Source: Cauispirillum nitrogeniifigens (lineage in GTDB: Bacteria > Pseudomonadota > Alphaproteobacteria > Rhodospirillales > Rhodospirillaceae). Taken from it: 64,000 bases of DNA. Positions 9,078 to 16,362 of this stretch are shown in pieces. Positions within the stretch are counted from its first letter, which is position 1, and each line of letters starts with the position of its first letter. Location: contig NZ_JBLOOT010000009.1 in assembly GCF_049800675.1 (NCBI RefSeq), positions 62,001 to 126,000 of the forward strand, in the 5' to 3' direction. The notes under the pieces were generated by a model. It saw only the letters and a program-made list of their open reading frames with translations, made no database searches and was not told the DNA's origin. The position numbers and the translations under genes were made by a program.

Positions 9078-9872
9078 CTAGGCCCCCGTCCGGCGGCGGA
9101 TCAGCCCCCGCCCCGGATCGTAGCCCCACACCGCCAGGGCCAGGAACAGCAGCGCCGATGTCCCGGTGACGGCGGCGGCCAGCACGCTGAGCTGGCCGTG
9201 CAGGGCGTGTCGGATCAACTCCACCGCGTGGGTGAAGGGATTGGCCTGGCACAGCCAGTACAGGGCCAGGCTCGACTCCTTCATCGTCGCCAGCGGGTAG
9301 AGGGCCGGCGACAGGAAGAACAGCGGGAAGACGACGAAGTTCATCACTCCGGCGAAGTTTTCCAACTGCCTGATGGCCGACGACAGCACCATCCCCAGCG
9401 CCCCCAGCATCAGCCCCGACACCCCCAGCGCCGGCAGCACGCTCAGCGCGCCCCAGGCCGGAACCGGGACGCCCGCCAGCGCGGCGATGCCCAGGAAGGC
9501 GTAGACCTGCAACAGCGACACCGCGACCCCGGCCAGCAGCTTGCAGGTCAGCAGCCACCAGCGCGGCAGCGGACTGGTCAGCAGCATGCGCATCGACCCC
9601 ATTTCGCGGTCGTAGACCATCGACAGCGACGACTGCATGCCGTTGAACAGCTGGATCATGCCGATCAGGCCGGGGACGATGTAGACCTCGTAGGGCACGG
9701 CGGTGGTGTAGGGTGGCACCACGTCCGGGCTGAGCGCGGCGCGGAAGCCGGCGGCGAAGACGAACAGCCAGATCAGCGGGCGGACCAGGGCGCCGAAGAA
9801 GCGTTCGCGCTGGTGCAGGAAGCGCAACACCTCCCGCCAGACGATGCCGCGCAGGCAGATCAGGGCGGGCAT
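9078..9872 (-). CDS. ABC-2 type transporter permease of the PQQ alcohol dehydrogenase system
   Basis: The 264-residue inner-membrane permease has about six hydrophobic segments (for instance PLIWLFVFAAGF, GLMLGALGMVLSSAI and NFVVFPLFFLSPALYPL), the normal pattern for ABC-2 exporters. ATG at 9872 overlaps the end of the ATPase gene by 13 bp, so the pair is coupled. Homologous ATPase/permease pairs are typical companions of quinoprotein alcohol dehydrogenase clusters (PedA/PedC-like in pseudomonads). The exported substrate is not known. I place it here with the CxxxCW protein in one minus-strand transcription unit divergent from the cytochrome operon. Confidence 0.88.
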   Translation of the reverse strand: MPALICLRGIVWREVLRFLHQRERFFGALVRPLIWLFVFAAGFRAALSPDVVPPYTTAVPYEVYIVPGLIGMIQLFNGMQSSLSMVYDREMGSMRMLLTSPLPRWWLLTCKLLAGVAVSLLQVYAFLGIAALAGVPVPAWGALSVLPALGVSGLMLGALGMVLSSAIRQLENFAGVMNFVVFPLFFLSPALYPLATMKESSLALYWLCQANPFTHAVELIRHALHGQLSVLAAAVTGTSALLFLALAVWGYDPGRGLIRRRTGA

Positions 9873-10696
9873 GGAGCGGCCTCCGTCAGAGTGTCGAAGG
9901 CGGCTGCGAGGCTGTCCGCCCCGGCCTGGGCGGTGACGGCGGCGGCGGGGCCGGCGGCGACCACCCGGCCCTTGTGCAGCAGCACGACGTGGTCGGTGTC
10001 CGGGTCGACCTCGTCGATCAGGTGGGTGGCCCACAGGGCGGCGATGCCGCGCTCCCGGCACAGGGCGTGGACGTGGTCGCGGATGAGCAGGCGCGACGGC
10101 CGATCCAGCCCCACCGTCGGCTCGTCGAGCAGCAGCAGGGACGGGCGGTGCAACAGGGCGCGGGCGATCTCCACCCGCCGCCGCTGGCCGCCCGACAGGG
10201 CGCGGACCCGGTCGTCGCGGTGCTCCAGCAGGTCGACGCGGGCCAGTTCCTCCTCCGCCCGCGCGCGCGCCGCGCGCCGGGACAGGCCGTGCAGGCTGGC
10301 GAAGTAGGCGAGGTTCTGGGCCACGCTGAGGTCAAGGTCCAGGGTCGGCTGCTGGAACACCACCCCCAGCCCGGCCAGGGCGCGGCGCGGATCGCCGTCC
10401 AGGTCGTGGCCGTGGATGCGGATGGTGCCCGCGTGCGGGCGCAGCAGCCGGGTGAGCAGGGAATACAGCGTCGACTTCCCGGCGCCGTTGGGGCCGAGCA
10501 GGGCGGTGAACCGCCCCGCCGCGATGGAGAAGGACACGCCGTCGAGAGCCACCCGATCCCCATAGCCGAAGCCCACCGCGCGCACCTCCAGGGCGGCGGC
10601 CGGATGGGCGGGGGGGTGGGGGTGGTGGGCGCCGATGATCCTGCTCCCGCTGGCTGCGACCTTGTGAGGGTAGGGTGTCTGGCCAGCGCGGACCAT
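9860..10696 (-). CDS. ABC transporter ATPase of the PQQ alcohol dehydrogenase system
   Basis: The nucleotide-binding subunit shows Walker A GPNGAGKST, the signature LSGGQRRRVEIARAL, Walker B LLLLDEPTVGLD and the switch histidine in WATHLIDEVD. It partners the permease that overlaps its 3' end. The start is uncertain. The first ATG with a reasonable length is at 10696 (278 residues), but it has no ribosome site and abuts the regulatory motif at 10699-10714. The domain proper begins near ALEVRAVGFGYG. GGGAGCAGG occurs just before a pair of ATC codons near 10638, so a shorter protein from a rare start is possible. Confidence 0.9.
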   Translation of the reverse strand: MVRAGQTPYPHKVAASGSRIIGAHHPHPPAHPAAALEVRAVGFGYGDRVALDGVSFSIAAGRFTALLGPNGAGKSTLYSLLTRLLRPHAGTIRIHGHDLDGDPRRALAGLGVVFQQPTLDLDLSVAQNLAYFASLHGLSRRAARARAEEELARVDLLEHRDDRVRALSGGQRRRVEIARALLHRPSLLLLDEPTVGLDRPSRLLIRDHVHALCRERGIAALWATHLIDEVDPDTDHVVLLHKGRVVAAGPAAAVTAQAGADSLAAAFDTLTEAAPCPP

Positions 10697-10698
10697 GC

Positions 10699-10714
10699 GA
10701 CCAAGGTCGAATGG
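10699..10714 (+). promoter_or_regulatory. quinoprotein-regulon motif, copy 1 (upstream of cytochrome c-550)
   Basis: GACCAAGGTCGAATGG lies 84 bp before the cytochrome start. It matches the copies before pqqA and the dehydrogenase gene. GAC-N4-GTC forms a small inverted repeat. It also sits at the 5' end of the divergent ATPase gene, so it could serve both directions. Its role as an activator site is inferred from recurrence and position. Confidence 0.6.
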
Positions 10715-10782
10715 AAAGGGCGCAAGTGGGGAAGGCAACAATGGGGCCAATCCCCCATCCCGCTGCCAAGAGGAACAAGTCC

Positions 10783-11220
10783 ATGCGACTGCGACTGATC
10801 GCCGCTGCCGCCACCGCCGCCGCCACTCTCGTCCTGGCCGCCCTGCCGGCCGGAGCCCATGGCGATGTCGTGCCCCAGGCCGTCGATGTCTCGGCCCTGC
10901 CGCCGCTGGGCGAGGAGTGGACGGAGACCAACCCCTATCTGGAAGACCCCGCCGTGCGGCAGACCGCCGAGTCCGTCGGGTCGTCGGCCTACAACCAGAA
11001 CTGCGCGCGCTGCCACGGCCTGGAGGTGATCTCCGGCGGCATCGCCCCGGACCTGCGGTTCCTGCCCGCCGACGAGGAGGGCGACCACTGGTTCACTTCG
11101 CGGGTGCGCAGCGGCGCGATGCGCAATGGCGTCACCTACATGCCGTCCTTCGAGGGCATCCTGGCGCAGGAGGCCCTGTGGGCCATCCGCACCTACATCG
11201 TCTCGCAGCACCAGGAATAG
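10783..11220 (+). CDS. pedF: cytochrome c-550 (PedF-type), electron acceptor of the quinoprotein alcohol dehydrogenase
   Basis: The 145-residue periplasmic class I cytochrome c has a signal peptide ending at PAGAHG, the haem-binding CARCH at residues 74-78 and a likely methionine ligand M120 in TYMPSF. It resembles the PedF cytochromes of quinoprotein clusters and should carry electrons from the reduced PQQ enzyme to the respiratory chain. ATG at 10783 follows AGAGGA. It opens a three-gene module with the SoxYZ-like carrier 17 bp downstream and the metallo-hydrolase. A copy of the shared 16-bp motif precedes it. The symbol is given by similarity of type and context. Confidence 0.88.
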   Translation: MRLRLIAAAATAAATLVLAALPAGAHGDVVPQAVDVSALPPLGEEWTETNPYLEDPAVRQTAESVGSSAYNQNCARCHGLEVISGGIAPDLRFLPADEEGDHWFTSRVRSGAMRNGVTYMPSFEGILAQEALWAIRTYIVSQHQE

Positions 11221-11237
11221 ACCGGGAGGGGCCTGTC

Positions 11238-12035
11238 ATGCGCCGCTGGCTCGCCCTGCTCGTGCCGCTCTGCCTGATGGCGGGGCCGGCGCGGGCCGAG
11301 GAGGACCCCCTGGGGTCGGTGCTGTGGGACGCCGTGCGCGGGGTGCTGTTCGCCGACGCCGCCGTCGTCTTCGATGACCGCGTCCAGGTGTTCAGCCCGC
11401 CGCGCGTGGAAGACACCATGGACGTGCCGGTGGAGGTGGCGGTGGAGGGGCTGCCCGGCGTGACGCGCATCGTCGTCTTCGCCGACCACAACCCCATCCC
11501 CCGCGTCCTCACCTTCGAGCCGCAGCGCGCCCAGCCGCGCCTGTCCCTGCGCATGAAGGTGCAGGAGGCCACGCCCATCCGCGCCGCCGCCCTGACCGCC
11601 GATGGCGTGTGGCATGTCGGCGGCCTGCGCGTCGATGCCGCCGGGGGCGGCTGCACCACGCCCACCGCCTCCCAGGCATCGAAGCTGTGGGAGACGGCGC
11701 TCAATCAGGTGCAGGCGCGGCAGTGGACGCGGCCCGACGGCGGCACCCGGCTGCGGGTGCGCATCCTCCATCCCATGGACACCGGGCTGGCCGACGGCAT
11801 CCCGGCCATGTTCATCGAGGATCTGCGCGTCACCGACCTGGACGGCGCCCCCATCGCCCGCCTGTATCCGGCCGAGCCGGTGTCGGAAAATCCGGTCTTC
11901 ACCTTCGATCTTGCGCCGGGGGTGGGGGCCAGGGGCGTTCTGCTGTCCGGGCGCGACAACCAGGGCAACGAACTGGCCGCCCGCGTCGCCCCGGCCGACG
12001 GTCCCTTCGGCCTGCTGGAGGGGCCGCTGCGATGA
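11238..12035 (+). CDS. quinoprotein dehydrogenase-associated SoxYZ-like carrier
   Basis: The 265-residue exported protein (signal peptide ending GPARA) fuses a SoxY-like domain with a SoxZ-like domain. In sulfur oxidation, SoxY holds intermediates on a cysteine near its C-terminus. Here the cysteine is C139 in AAGGGCTTP, at the end of the first domain, and the SoxZ-like half (RVRILHPMDTG, ending FTFDLAPG) follows. The fusion occurs next to PQQ enzymes rather than in Sox clusters, so its cargo is unknown and may not be sulfur from thiosulfate. GGGAGGGG gives a strong ribosome site. The 3' end overlaps the metallo-hydrolase start as ATGA. Confidence 0.88.
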   Translation: MRRWLALLVPLCLMAGPARAEEDPLGSVLWDAVRGVLFADAAVVFDDRVQVFSPPRVEDTMDVPVEVAVEGLPGVTRIVVFADHNPIPRVLTFEPQRAQPRLSLRMKVQEATPIRAAALTADGVWHVGGLRVDAAGGGCTTPTASQASKLWETALNQVQARQWTRPDGGTRLRVRILHPMDTGLADGIPAMFIEDLRVTDLDGAPIARLYPAEPVSENPVFTFDLAPGVGARGVLLSGRDNQGNELAARVAPADGPFGLLEGPLR

Positions 12036-12973
12036 GGATGATCGCCCTGGCCCTGGCGGGCCTGCTCCTGGCCTCCCCCGCCGTCAACGCGCGGGACGGC
12101 TACGGCCTGACCCCGCGCCAGATCGCGCCCGGCTCATGGCTGCTGGAAGGCACGACGGAAGACTTCAGCCGCGCCAACGGCGGCAACATCGTCAACACCG
12201 GCTTCATCGTCACCGGCGGCGGGGTGGTGGTCTTCGACACCGGCCCGTCGGCCCGCTACGGGGCGGAGATGCGCGCCGCCATCGAAGCGATCACCGCCGA
12301 GCCGGTGGCGCTGGTCATCGCCAGCCACCAGCACCCCGACCACTTCCTGGGCAATCAGGCCTTCCCGCCCGAGACGCTGGCCGCCACCGCCGGGACCATC
12401 GCCGGCATCCGGGCCGGCGGCTCCGACGTCGCCGCCAACCTCTACCGGCTGGTCGGCGACTGGATGCTGGGGACCGAGGCGGTGGCCCCGACGCGCGTGC
12501 TGGACACCCGGACGGAGGAGGTGGGCGGCCACCGCCTGCGCATCCTGGCCCTGGCCGGGCACACCGCCAGCGACGTGGCGGTGTTCGATGAAACCACCGG
12601 CGTGCTGTGGGCGTCGGACCTTGTGTTCCACGACCGCACGCCGACCACGCCGCACGCCGATATCGCCCCCTGGCTCGCCGCGCTGGAGGCGCTGGAGGCG
12701 TTGCCGTTCACGGTGCTGGTGCCCGGCCATGGCGCGCCGGCGCGGGACGGCGGCCCGATCGCCCAGACGCGGGACTACCTGCGCTGGCTGGACAGGACGC
12801 TGACGGCCGCCGCCCATGCCGGGCTGAGCATGACGGAGGTGATGCGCCTGCCCATCCCCGAGCGTTTCCACCGCATGAGCCTGCTGCGCGAGGAGTTCCA
12901 GCGCTCTGTCGTGCACCTCTATCCCGGCCTGGAAAAGGCCCTGCTGCCCGCCGTCGGCGGGAGCGGCCAATAG
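12032..12973 (+). CDS. quinoprotein relay system metallo-beta-lactamase-fold hydrolase
   Basis: The 313-residue exported hydrolase (signal peptide ending PAVNA) has the metallo-beta-lactamase metal site: H99, H101, D103 and H104 in SHQHPDHFLGN, a further histidine in LALAGHTASD, an aspartate in WASDLVF and a histidine in VPGHGAP. It belongs to the SoxH-related group that accompanies SoxYZ-like carriers in PQQ clusters. By analogy it could release or process a thiol-bound intermediate on the carrier, but that is inference. Translation is coupled to the carrier gene by an ATGA overlap. Its TAG stop touches the next copy of the shared motif, upstream of pqqA. Confidence 0.88.
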   Translation: MRMIALALAGLLLASPAVNARDGYGLTPRQIAPGSWLLEGTTEDFSRANGGNIVNTGFIVTGGGVVVFDTGPSARYGAEMRAAIEAITAEPVALVIASHQHPDHFLGNQAFPPETLAATAGTIAGIRAGGSDVAANLYRLVGDWMLGTEAVAPTRVLDTRTEEVGGHRLRILALAGHTASDVAVFDETTGVLWASDLVFHDRTPTTPHADIAPWLAALEALEALPFTVLVPGHGAPARDGGPIAQTRDYLRWLDRTLTAAAHAGLSMTEVMRLPIPERFHRMSLLREEFQRSVVHLYPGLEKALLPAVGGSGQ

Positions 12974-12988
12974 ACCAAAGTCGAATGG
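12973..12988 (+). promoter_or_regulatory. quinoprotein-regulon motif, copy 2 (upstream of pqqA)
   Basis: GACCAAAGTCGAATGG differs by one base from copy 1. It begins on the last base of the metallo-hydrolase stop codon and lies 80 bp before the pqqA start. A weak -10-like TGTTAC lies about 34 bp after the motif start, which would put the motif just upstream of the -35 position, as for an activator site. This placement is inferred. Confidence 0.62.
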
Positions 12989-13052
12989 CCGTTCGCCGAC
13001 GGCGGTTGTTACGCTTCTGTGGTCACCAACAAGGTCCAAGGGAGTTCACGTC

Positions 13053-13133
13053 ATGCGTATCTGGAAAAAGCCCGCCGTCGTCGAAATCGCCGTCGGCATG
13101 GAGATCAACAGCTACTCCTGCGCCGAAGAATAA
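13053..13133 (+). CDS. pqqA: PQQ precursor peptide PqqA
   Basis: This 26-residue ribosomally made peptide, MRIWKKPAVVEIAVGMEINS then YSCAEE, is the substrate from which pyrroloquinoline quinone is built. The conserved glutamate E17 and tyrosine Y21, spaced E-x3-Y, are the residues PqqE crosslinks. The WKKP opening is standard for the family. AAGGGAG precedes the ATG. It leads the pqqABCDE run, with pqqB 43 bp downstream, and is the first gene after motif copy 2. Confidence 0.97.
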   Translation: MRIWKKPAVVEIAVGMEINSYSCAEE

Positions 13134-13176
13134 ATCCGGCTGACGCCGCGCCGCCCAAGGAAGGAGAGGAGAGGTC

Positions 13177-14103
13177 ATGCTTCGCGTCATCGTCCTTGGT
13201 GCGGCTGCCGGCGGCGGGTTCCCGCAGTGGAACTGCGCCTGCGACAACTGCCGGCGCGTCTACGGCGGCGGCCTGGCGCCGCAGACGCAGTCGTCTCTGG
13301 CCGTCACCGGCGACGGGCGGAACTGGTTCCTGCTCAATGCCTCGCCCGACCTGCGCCAGCAGATCATCCAGACCCCGGCCCTGCATCCCAAGGCCAACGG
13401 CACGCGCCGCCAGAGCCCCATCGTCGGGGCGGTGCTGACCAACGCCGACGTCGATCACGTCACCGGCCTGCTGACCCTGCGGGAAAGCCATCCGCTACGG
13501 GTCTACGGCACGCGGCGGGTCCAGGGGGTGCTGGCCGACAACCCCATCTTCAACGTCCTCAACCCCGACTTCGTGGCCCGCGAGACCATCGCCCTGAACC
13601 AGCGGGTCGACCTGCGCCTGCCCGACGGCCGCCCCGCCGGCCTGAGCGTCGAGGCCTTCGCCGTGCCGGGCAAGATTGCCCTGTGGCTGGAAGACCCCAC
13701 GGCGGCAAACTTCGGGTCGGTGGCCGAGGATACCATCGCCCTGGAGATCACCGGCGCGGACGGCCGCTGCTTCTACTACGTGCCCGGCTGCGCGGCCATG
13801 ACGCCGGAACTGGCGCACCGCCTGACGGGCGCGCCGCTGGTGTTCTTCGACGGCACCACCTTCACCGACGACGAGATGATCGCCCACGGCCTGGGCGTGA
13901 AGACCGCCGCCCGCATGGGCCACATGCCCATGTCCGGCGGCCACGGCTCGCTCGGTGCCTTCGCCGACCTTGGGGTGCGGCGCAAGATCTTCATCCACAT
14001 CAACAATTCAAACCCCGCGCTGATCCCGGACTCGGCCGAGCACCGGGCGGTGCGGGATGCCGGCTGGGAAATCGCCCGCGACGGACTGGAGGTCGTCCCA
14101 TGA
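13177..14103 (+). CDS. pqqB: PqqB, metallo-beta-lactamase-fold hydroxylase of PQQ synthesis
   Basis: The 308-residue cytosolic protein acts late in PQQ synthesis, oxidising the tyrosine-derived moiety to the quinone precursor. It shows the typical PqqB opening LRVIVLGAAAGGGFPQWNC, the paired cysteines CDNCRR, the metal-site region NADVDHVTGLL, and the C-terminal HINNSNPALIPDSAEHRAV. Length and order match the family. AAGGAGAGGAGAGG gives a very strong ribosome site. The stop overlaps the pqqC start. Confidence 0.97.
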   Translation: MLRVIVLGAAAGGGFPQWNCACDNCRRVYGGGLAPQTQSSLAVTGDGRNWFLLNASPDLRQQIIQTPALHPKANGTRRQSPIVGAVLTNADVDHVTGLLTLRESHPLRVYGTRRVQGVLADNPIFNVLNPDFVARETIALNQRVDLRLPDGRPAGLSVEAFAVPGKIALWLEDPTAANFGSVAEDTIALEITGADGRCFYYVPGCAAMTPELAHRLTGAPLVFFDGTTFTDDEMIAHGLGVKTAARMGHMPMSGGHGSLGAFADLGVRRKIFIHINNSNPALIPDSAEHRAVRDAGWEIARDGLEVVP

Positions 14104-14888
14104 CCATGATGTTCCCCCTGATGAGCACCCCGCGCCCGGCCGAGGCCGCGCCCCTGTCGCCGGCCGGACTGGAAGCCGCCCTGCGGGCCATCGGCGCGCA
14201 GCGCTACCACAACCTCCATCCGTTCCACCGCATGCTGCACGGCGGCGGCTGCACCATTGATCAGGTGCGCGCCTGGGCGCTCAACCGCTACTGCTACCAG
14301 GCCTGCATCCCGCGCAAGGACCACGCCGTCCTGGCCAGGATCGAGGACCGGGAGATCCGCCGCATCTGGTTGCAGCGCGTGCTGGACCACGACGGCTTCG
14401 GGGACGACAAGGGCGGCATCGAGCGCTGGCTGGTGCTGACCGACGGCCTGGGCCTGGACCGCGACTATGTCATCAGCCAGCAGGGCGCCCTGCCGGCCAC
14501 CCGCTTCGCGGTCGAGGCCTATGTCCGCTTCGTGTGGGACAATCCCGGCCTGACGGCCATTGCCTCCTGCCTGACCGAGCTGTTCGCGCCCAAGATCCAT
14601 CAGGAGCGCATCGTCGGCATGCTGGAGCACTACGACTTCATCGACGACAGCGTCATGGGCTATTTCCGCAAGCGCCTGACCCAGGCGCCGCGCGACTGCG
14701 ACTTCGCCCTGGCCTACGTGCTGGAGCACGCCCGCACCATCGAACAGCAGAATGCCGTGCTCAACGCCCTTCAGTTCAAGTGCAACGTCCTGTGGGCGCA
14801 GCTTGACGCCCTCCAGTTCGCCTACGCGACCGAGGGCGGCGTGCCGGCGCCCGGTGCCTGGGTGCCCGGAGTGGGAATGGCGGCATGA
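14100..14888 (+). CDS. pqqC: PqqC, pyrroloquinoline-quinone synthase
   Basis: The 262-residue cofactorless oxidase catalyses the final ring closure and eight-electron oxidation to PQQ. Recognisable stretches are RYHNLHPFHRMLHGG, the active-site region ALNRYCYQACIPRKDHAVLA, VLDHDGFGDDKGGIERWL and the late FKCNVLWAQLDAL. The ATG at 14100 overlaps the pqqB stop; ATGs at 14106 and 14121 are alternatives because the first residues (TMMFPLMSTPRP) are not conserved. The 3' end overlaps pqqD. Confidence 0.97.
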   Translation: MTMMFPLMSTPRPAEAAPLSPAGLEAALRAIGAQRYHNLHPFHRMLHGGGCTIDQVRAWALNRYCYQACIPRKDHAVLARIEDREIRRIWLQRVLDHDGFGDDKGGIERWLVLTDGLGLDRDYVISQQGALPATRFAVEAYVRFVWDNPGLTAIASCLTELFAPKIHQERIVGMLEHYDFIDDSVMGYFRKRLTQAPRDCDFALAYVLEHARTIEQQNAVLNALQFKCNVLWAQLDALQFAYATEGGVPAPGAWVPGVGMAA

Positions 14889-15163
14889 GCCGGGTGGCGC
14901 CCAACAGCGTGCCCCGCCTGGCGCCGCATGTGCGGATGCGCTTCGACGCCGTGCGCGACCGCTGGGTGGTGATGGCGCCCGAGCGCATGCTGGTCCCCGA
15001 CGACATCGCTGCCGACGTGCTGCGGCGCCTGGACGGAGGGTTGACGGTGGCGGCGCTGACCGGGCTTCTGGCCGCCGACTATCAGGCCAGCCGGGAGGAA
15101 ATCGCCGGCGACGTCACGGAAATGCTCCAGGACCTCGTGGACAAGGGCTTCGTCGATGTCTAG
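14885..15163 (+). CDS. pqqD: PqqD, peptide chaperone of PQQ synthesis
   Basis: The 92-residue peptide-recognition protein binds PqqA and delivers it to the radical-SAM enzyme PqqE. The sequence shows the characteristic opening VPRLAPHVRMRFDAVRDRWV, the ERMLVPDDIAADVLRRLDG helix region and the C-terminal MLQDLVDKGFV. It overlaps pqqC by an ATGA and pqqE by 8 bp, which fits stoichiometric co-translation. In some bacteria PqqC and PqqD are fused; here they are separate. Confidence 0.96.
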   Translation: MSRVAPNSVPRLAPHVRMRFDAVRDRWVVMAPERMLVPDDIAADVLRRLDGGLTVAALTGLLAADYQASREEIAGDVTEMLQDLVDKGFVDV

Positions 15164-16262
15164 GCCCGAACCTCCCCCAGGTCCACCCATCGCCATGCTG
15201 GCCGAACTGACGCACCGCTGCCCGTTGCGCTGCGCCTTCTGCTCCAACCCCCTGGCGCTGGAGCCGGCATCGGCGGAACTGGGCACGGCGCAGTGGACCG
15301 CCGTGCTGCGGCAGGCGGCGGACCTGGGCGTGATGCAGGTCCACTTCTCCGGCGGCGAGCCGACCGTGCGCAAGGACCTGGAGGTGCTGGTGGCCGAGGC
15401 TGCCGGGGCGGGGCTGTACACCAACCTCATCACCTCCGGCGTTTTGCTCACCGCCGAGCGCTGCAAGCGCCTCGCCGGGGAGGGGCTGGAGCATGTGCAA
15501 CTGGGCCTGCCCGACATCGACGAAGACGGCGGCCTTGCCATCACCGCCTTCAAGGGCGGCGTGGCGAAGAAGCTGGAGGCCGCCGGCCACATCCGCGCCG
15601 CCGGTCTGGCGCTGACCGTCAACGCGGTTATTACCCGCCACAATGCGGCGCGGGTGGAGCGCATGATCGACACCGCCGTGGACCTGGGGGCGCGGCGTGT
15701 CGAGATCGCCAACGTGCAGTACTACGGCTGGGCGCTGCAAAACCGCGCCACCCTGATGCCCAGCGCCGCGCAGCTCAAGGAGATGACGGCGGTGGTGCTG
15801 GCGGCGCGCGACCGCCTCAAGGGCCGGCTGGTCATCGACTACGTCATCCCCGACTACTACGCCCGCAAGCCCAAGTCCTGCATGGGCGGCTGGGGGCGGC
15901 AGTTCTTCAACGTCAATCCCGCCGGCCGGGTGCTGCCCTGCCACGCCGCCGAAACCATCCCGCACCTTGAGTTCCAGAGCGTGCTCGATGTTCCGCTGCG
16001 CGACATCTGGGAGCACGGCCCGGCCTTCGCGGCCTATCGCGGCGATGCCTGGATGCCCAAGGGCTGCCGGTCGTGCGAGCGCAAGGAGCAGGACTGGGGC
16101 GGCTGCCGCTGCCAGGCGCTGGCCCTGGCCGGAGATGCCGGCGCCATCGATCCGACCTGCGACGTCTCGCCGCTGCACGACGGCGTGCGCGCCCTGGCCG
16201 AGGCCGAGGCGGCGGCCGGCGACGACCGCATTGCGTGGCGCAGCTTTACTTTCTCAGGGTAG
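15156..16262 (+). CDS. pqqE: PqqE, radical SAM PqqA peptide cyclase
   Basis: The 368-residue radical-SAM enzyme makes the Glu-Tyr carbon-carbon crosslink in PqqA. The SAM-cluster cysteines are C22, C26 and C29 in CPLRCAFC, and the GGE motif is in HFSGGEPTVRKDLEV. The SPASM domain supplies auxiliary-cluster cysteines in KSCMGGWG, VLPCHAAE, GCRSCERKEQDWGGC and TCDVSPLHD. Its ATG lies inside pqqD. The TAG stop is directly followed by motif copy 3, so the pqq unit ends and the dehydrogenase promoter begins with no gap. Confidence 0.97.
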   Translation: MSRPEPPPGPPIAMLAELTHRCPLRCAFCSNPLALEPASAELGTAQWTAVLRQAADLGVMQVHFSGGEPTVRKDLEVLVAEAAGAGLYTNLITSGVLLTAERCKRLAGEGLEHVQLGLPDIDEDGGLAITAFKGGVAKKLEAAGHIRAAGLALTVNAVITRHNAARVERMIDTAVDLGARRVEIANVQYYGWALQNRATLMPSAAQLKEMTAVVLAARDRLKGRLVIDYVIPDYYARKPKSCMGGWGRQFFNVNPAGRVLPCHAAETIPHLEFQSVLDVPLRDIWEHGPAFAAYRGDAWMPKGCRSCERKEQDWGGCRCQALALAGDAGAIDPTCDVSPLHDGVRALAEAEAAAGDDRIAWRSFTFSG

Positions 16263-16278
16263 GACGAAAGTCGAATTC
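16263..16278 (+). promoter_or_regulatory. quinoprotein-regulon motif, copy 3 (upstream of the alcohol dehydrogenase)
   Basis: GACGAAAGTCGAATTC is a third copy, lying directly after the pqqE stop and 100 bp before the dehydrogenase start. A -10-like TCTACT at 16299-16304 would place the motif at the upstream edge of the -35 region, similar to the pqqA arrangement. The strong GGGAGGG ribosome site of the gene is further downstream. Confidence 0.6.
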
Positions 16279-16362
16279 TGTCGTCCGGTGACTCGTGGTC
16301 TACTTCCGTAAAATCACCAATGGCCGAGACTGTTCTCGCCATTATTTACGGGAGGGAAGCGT

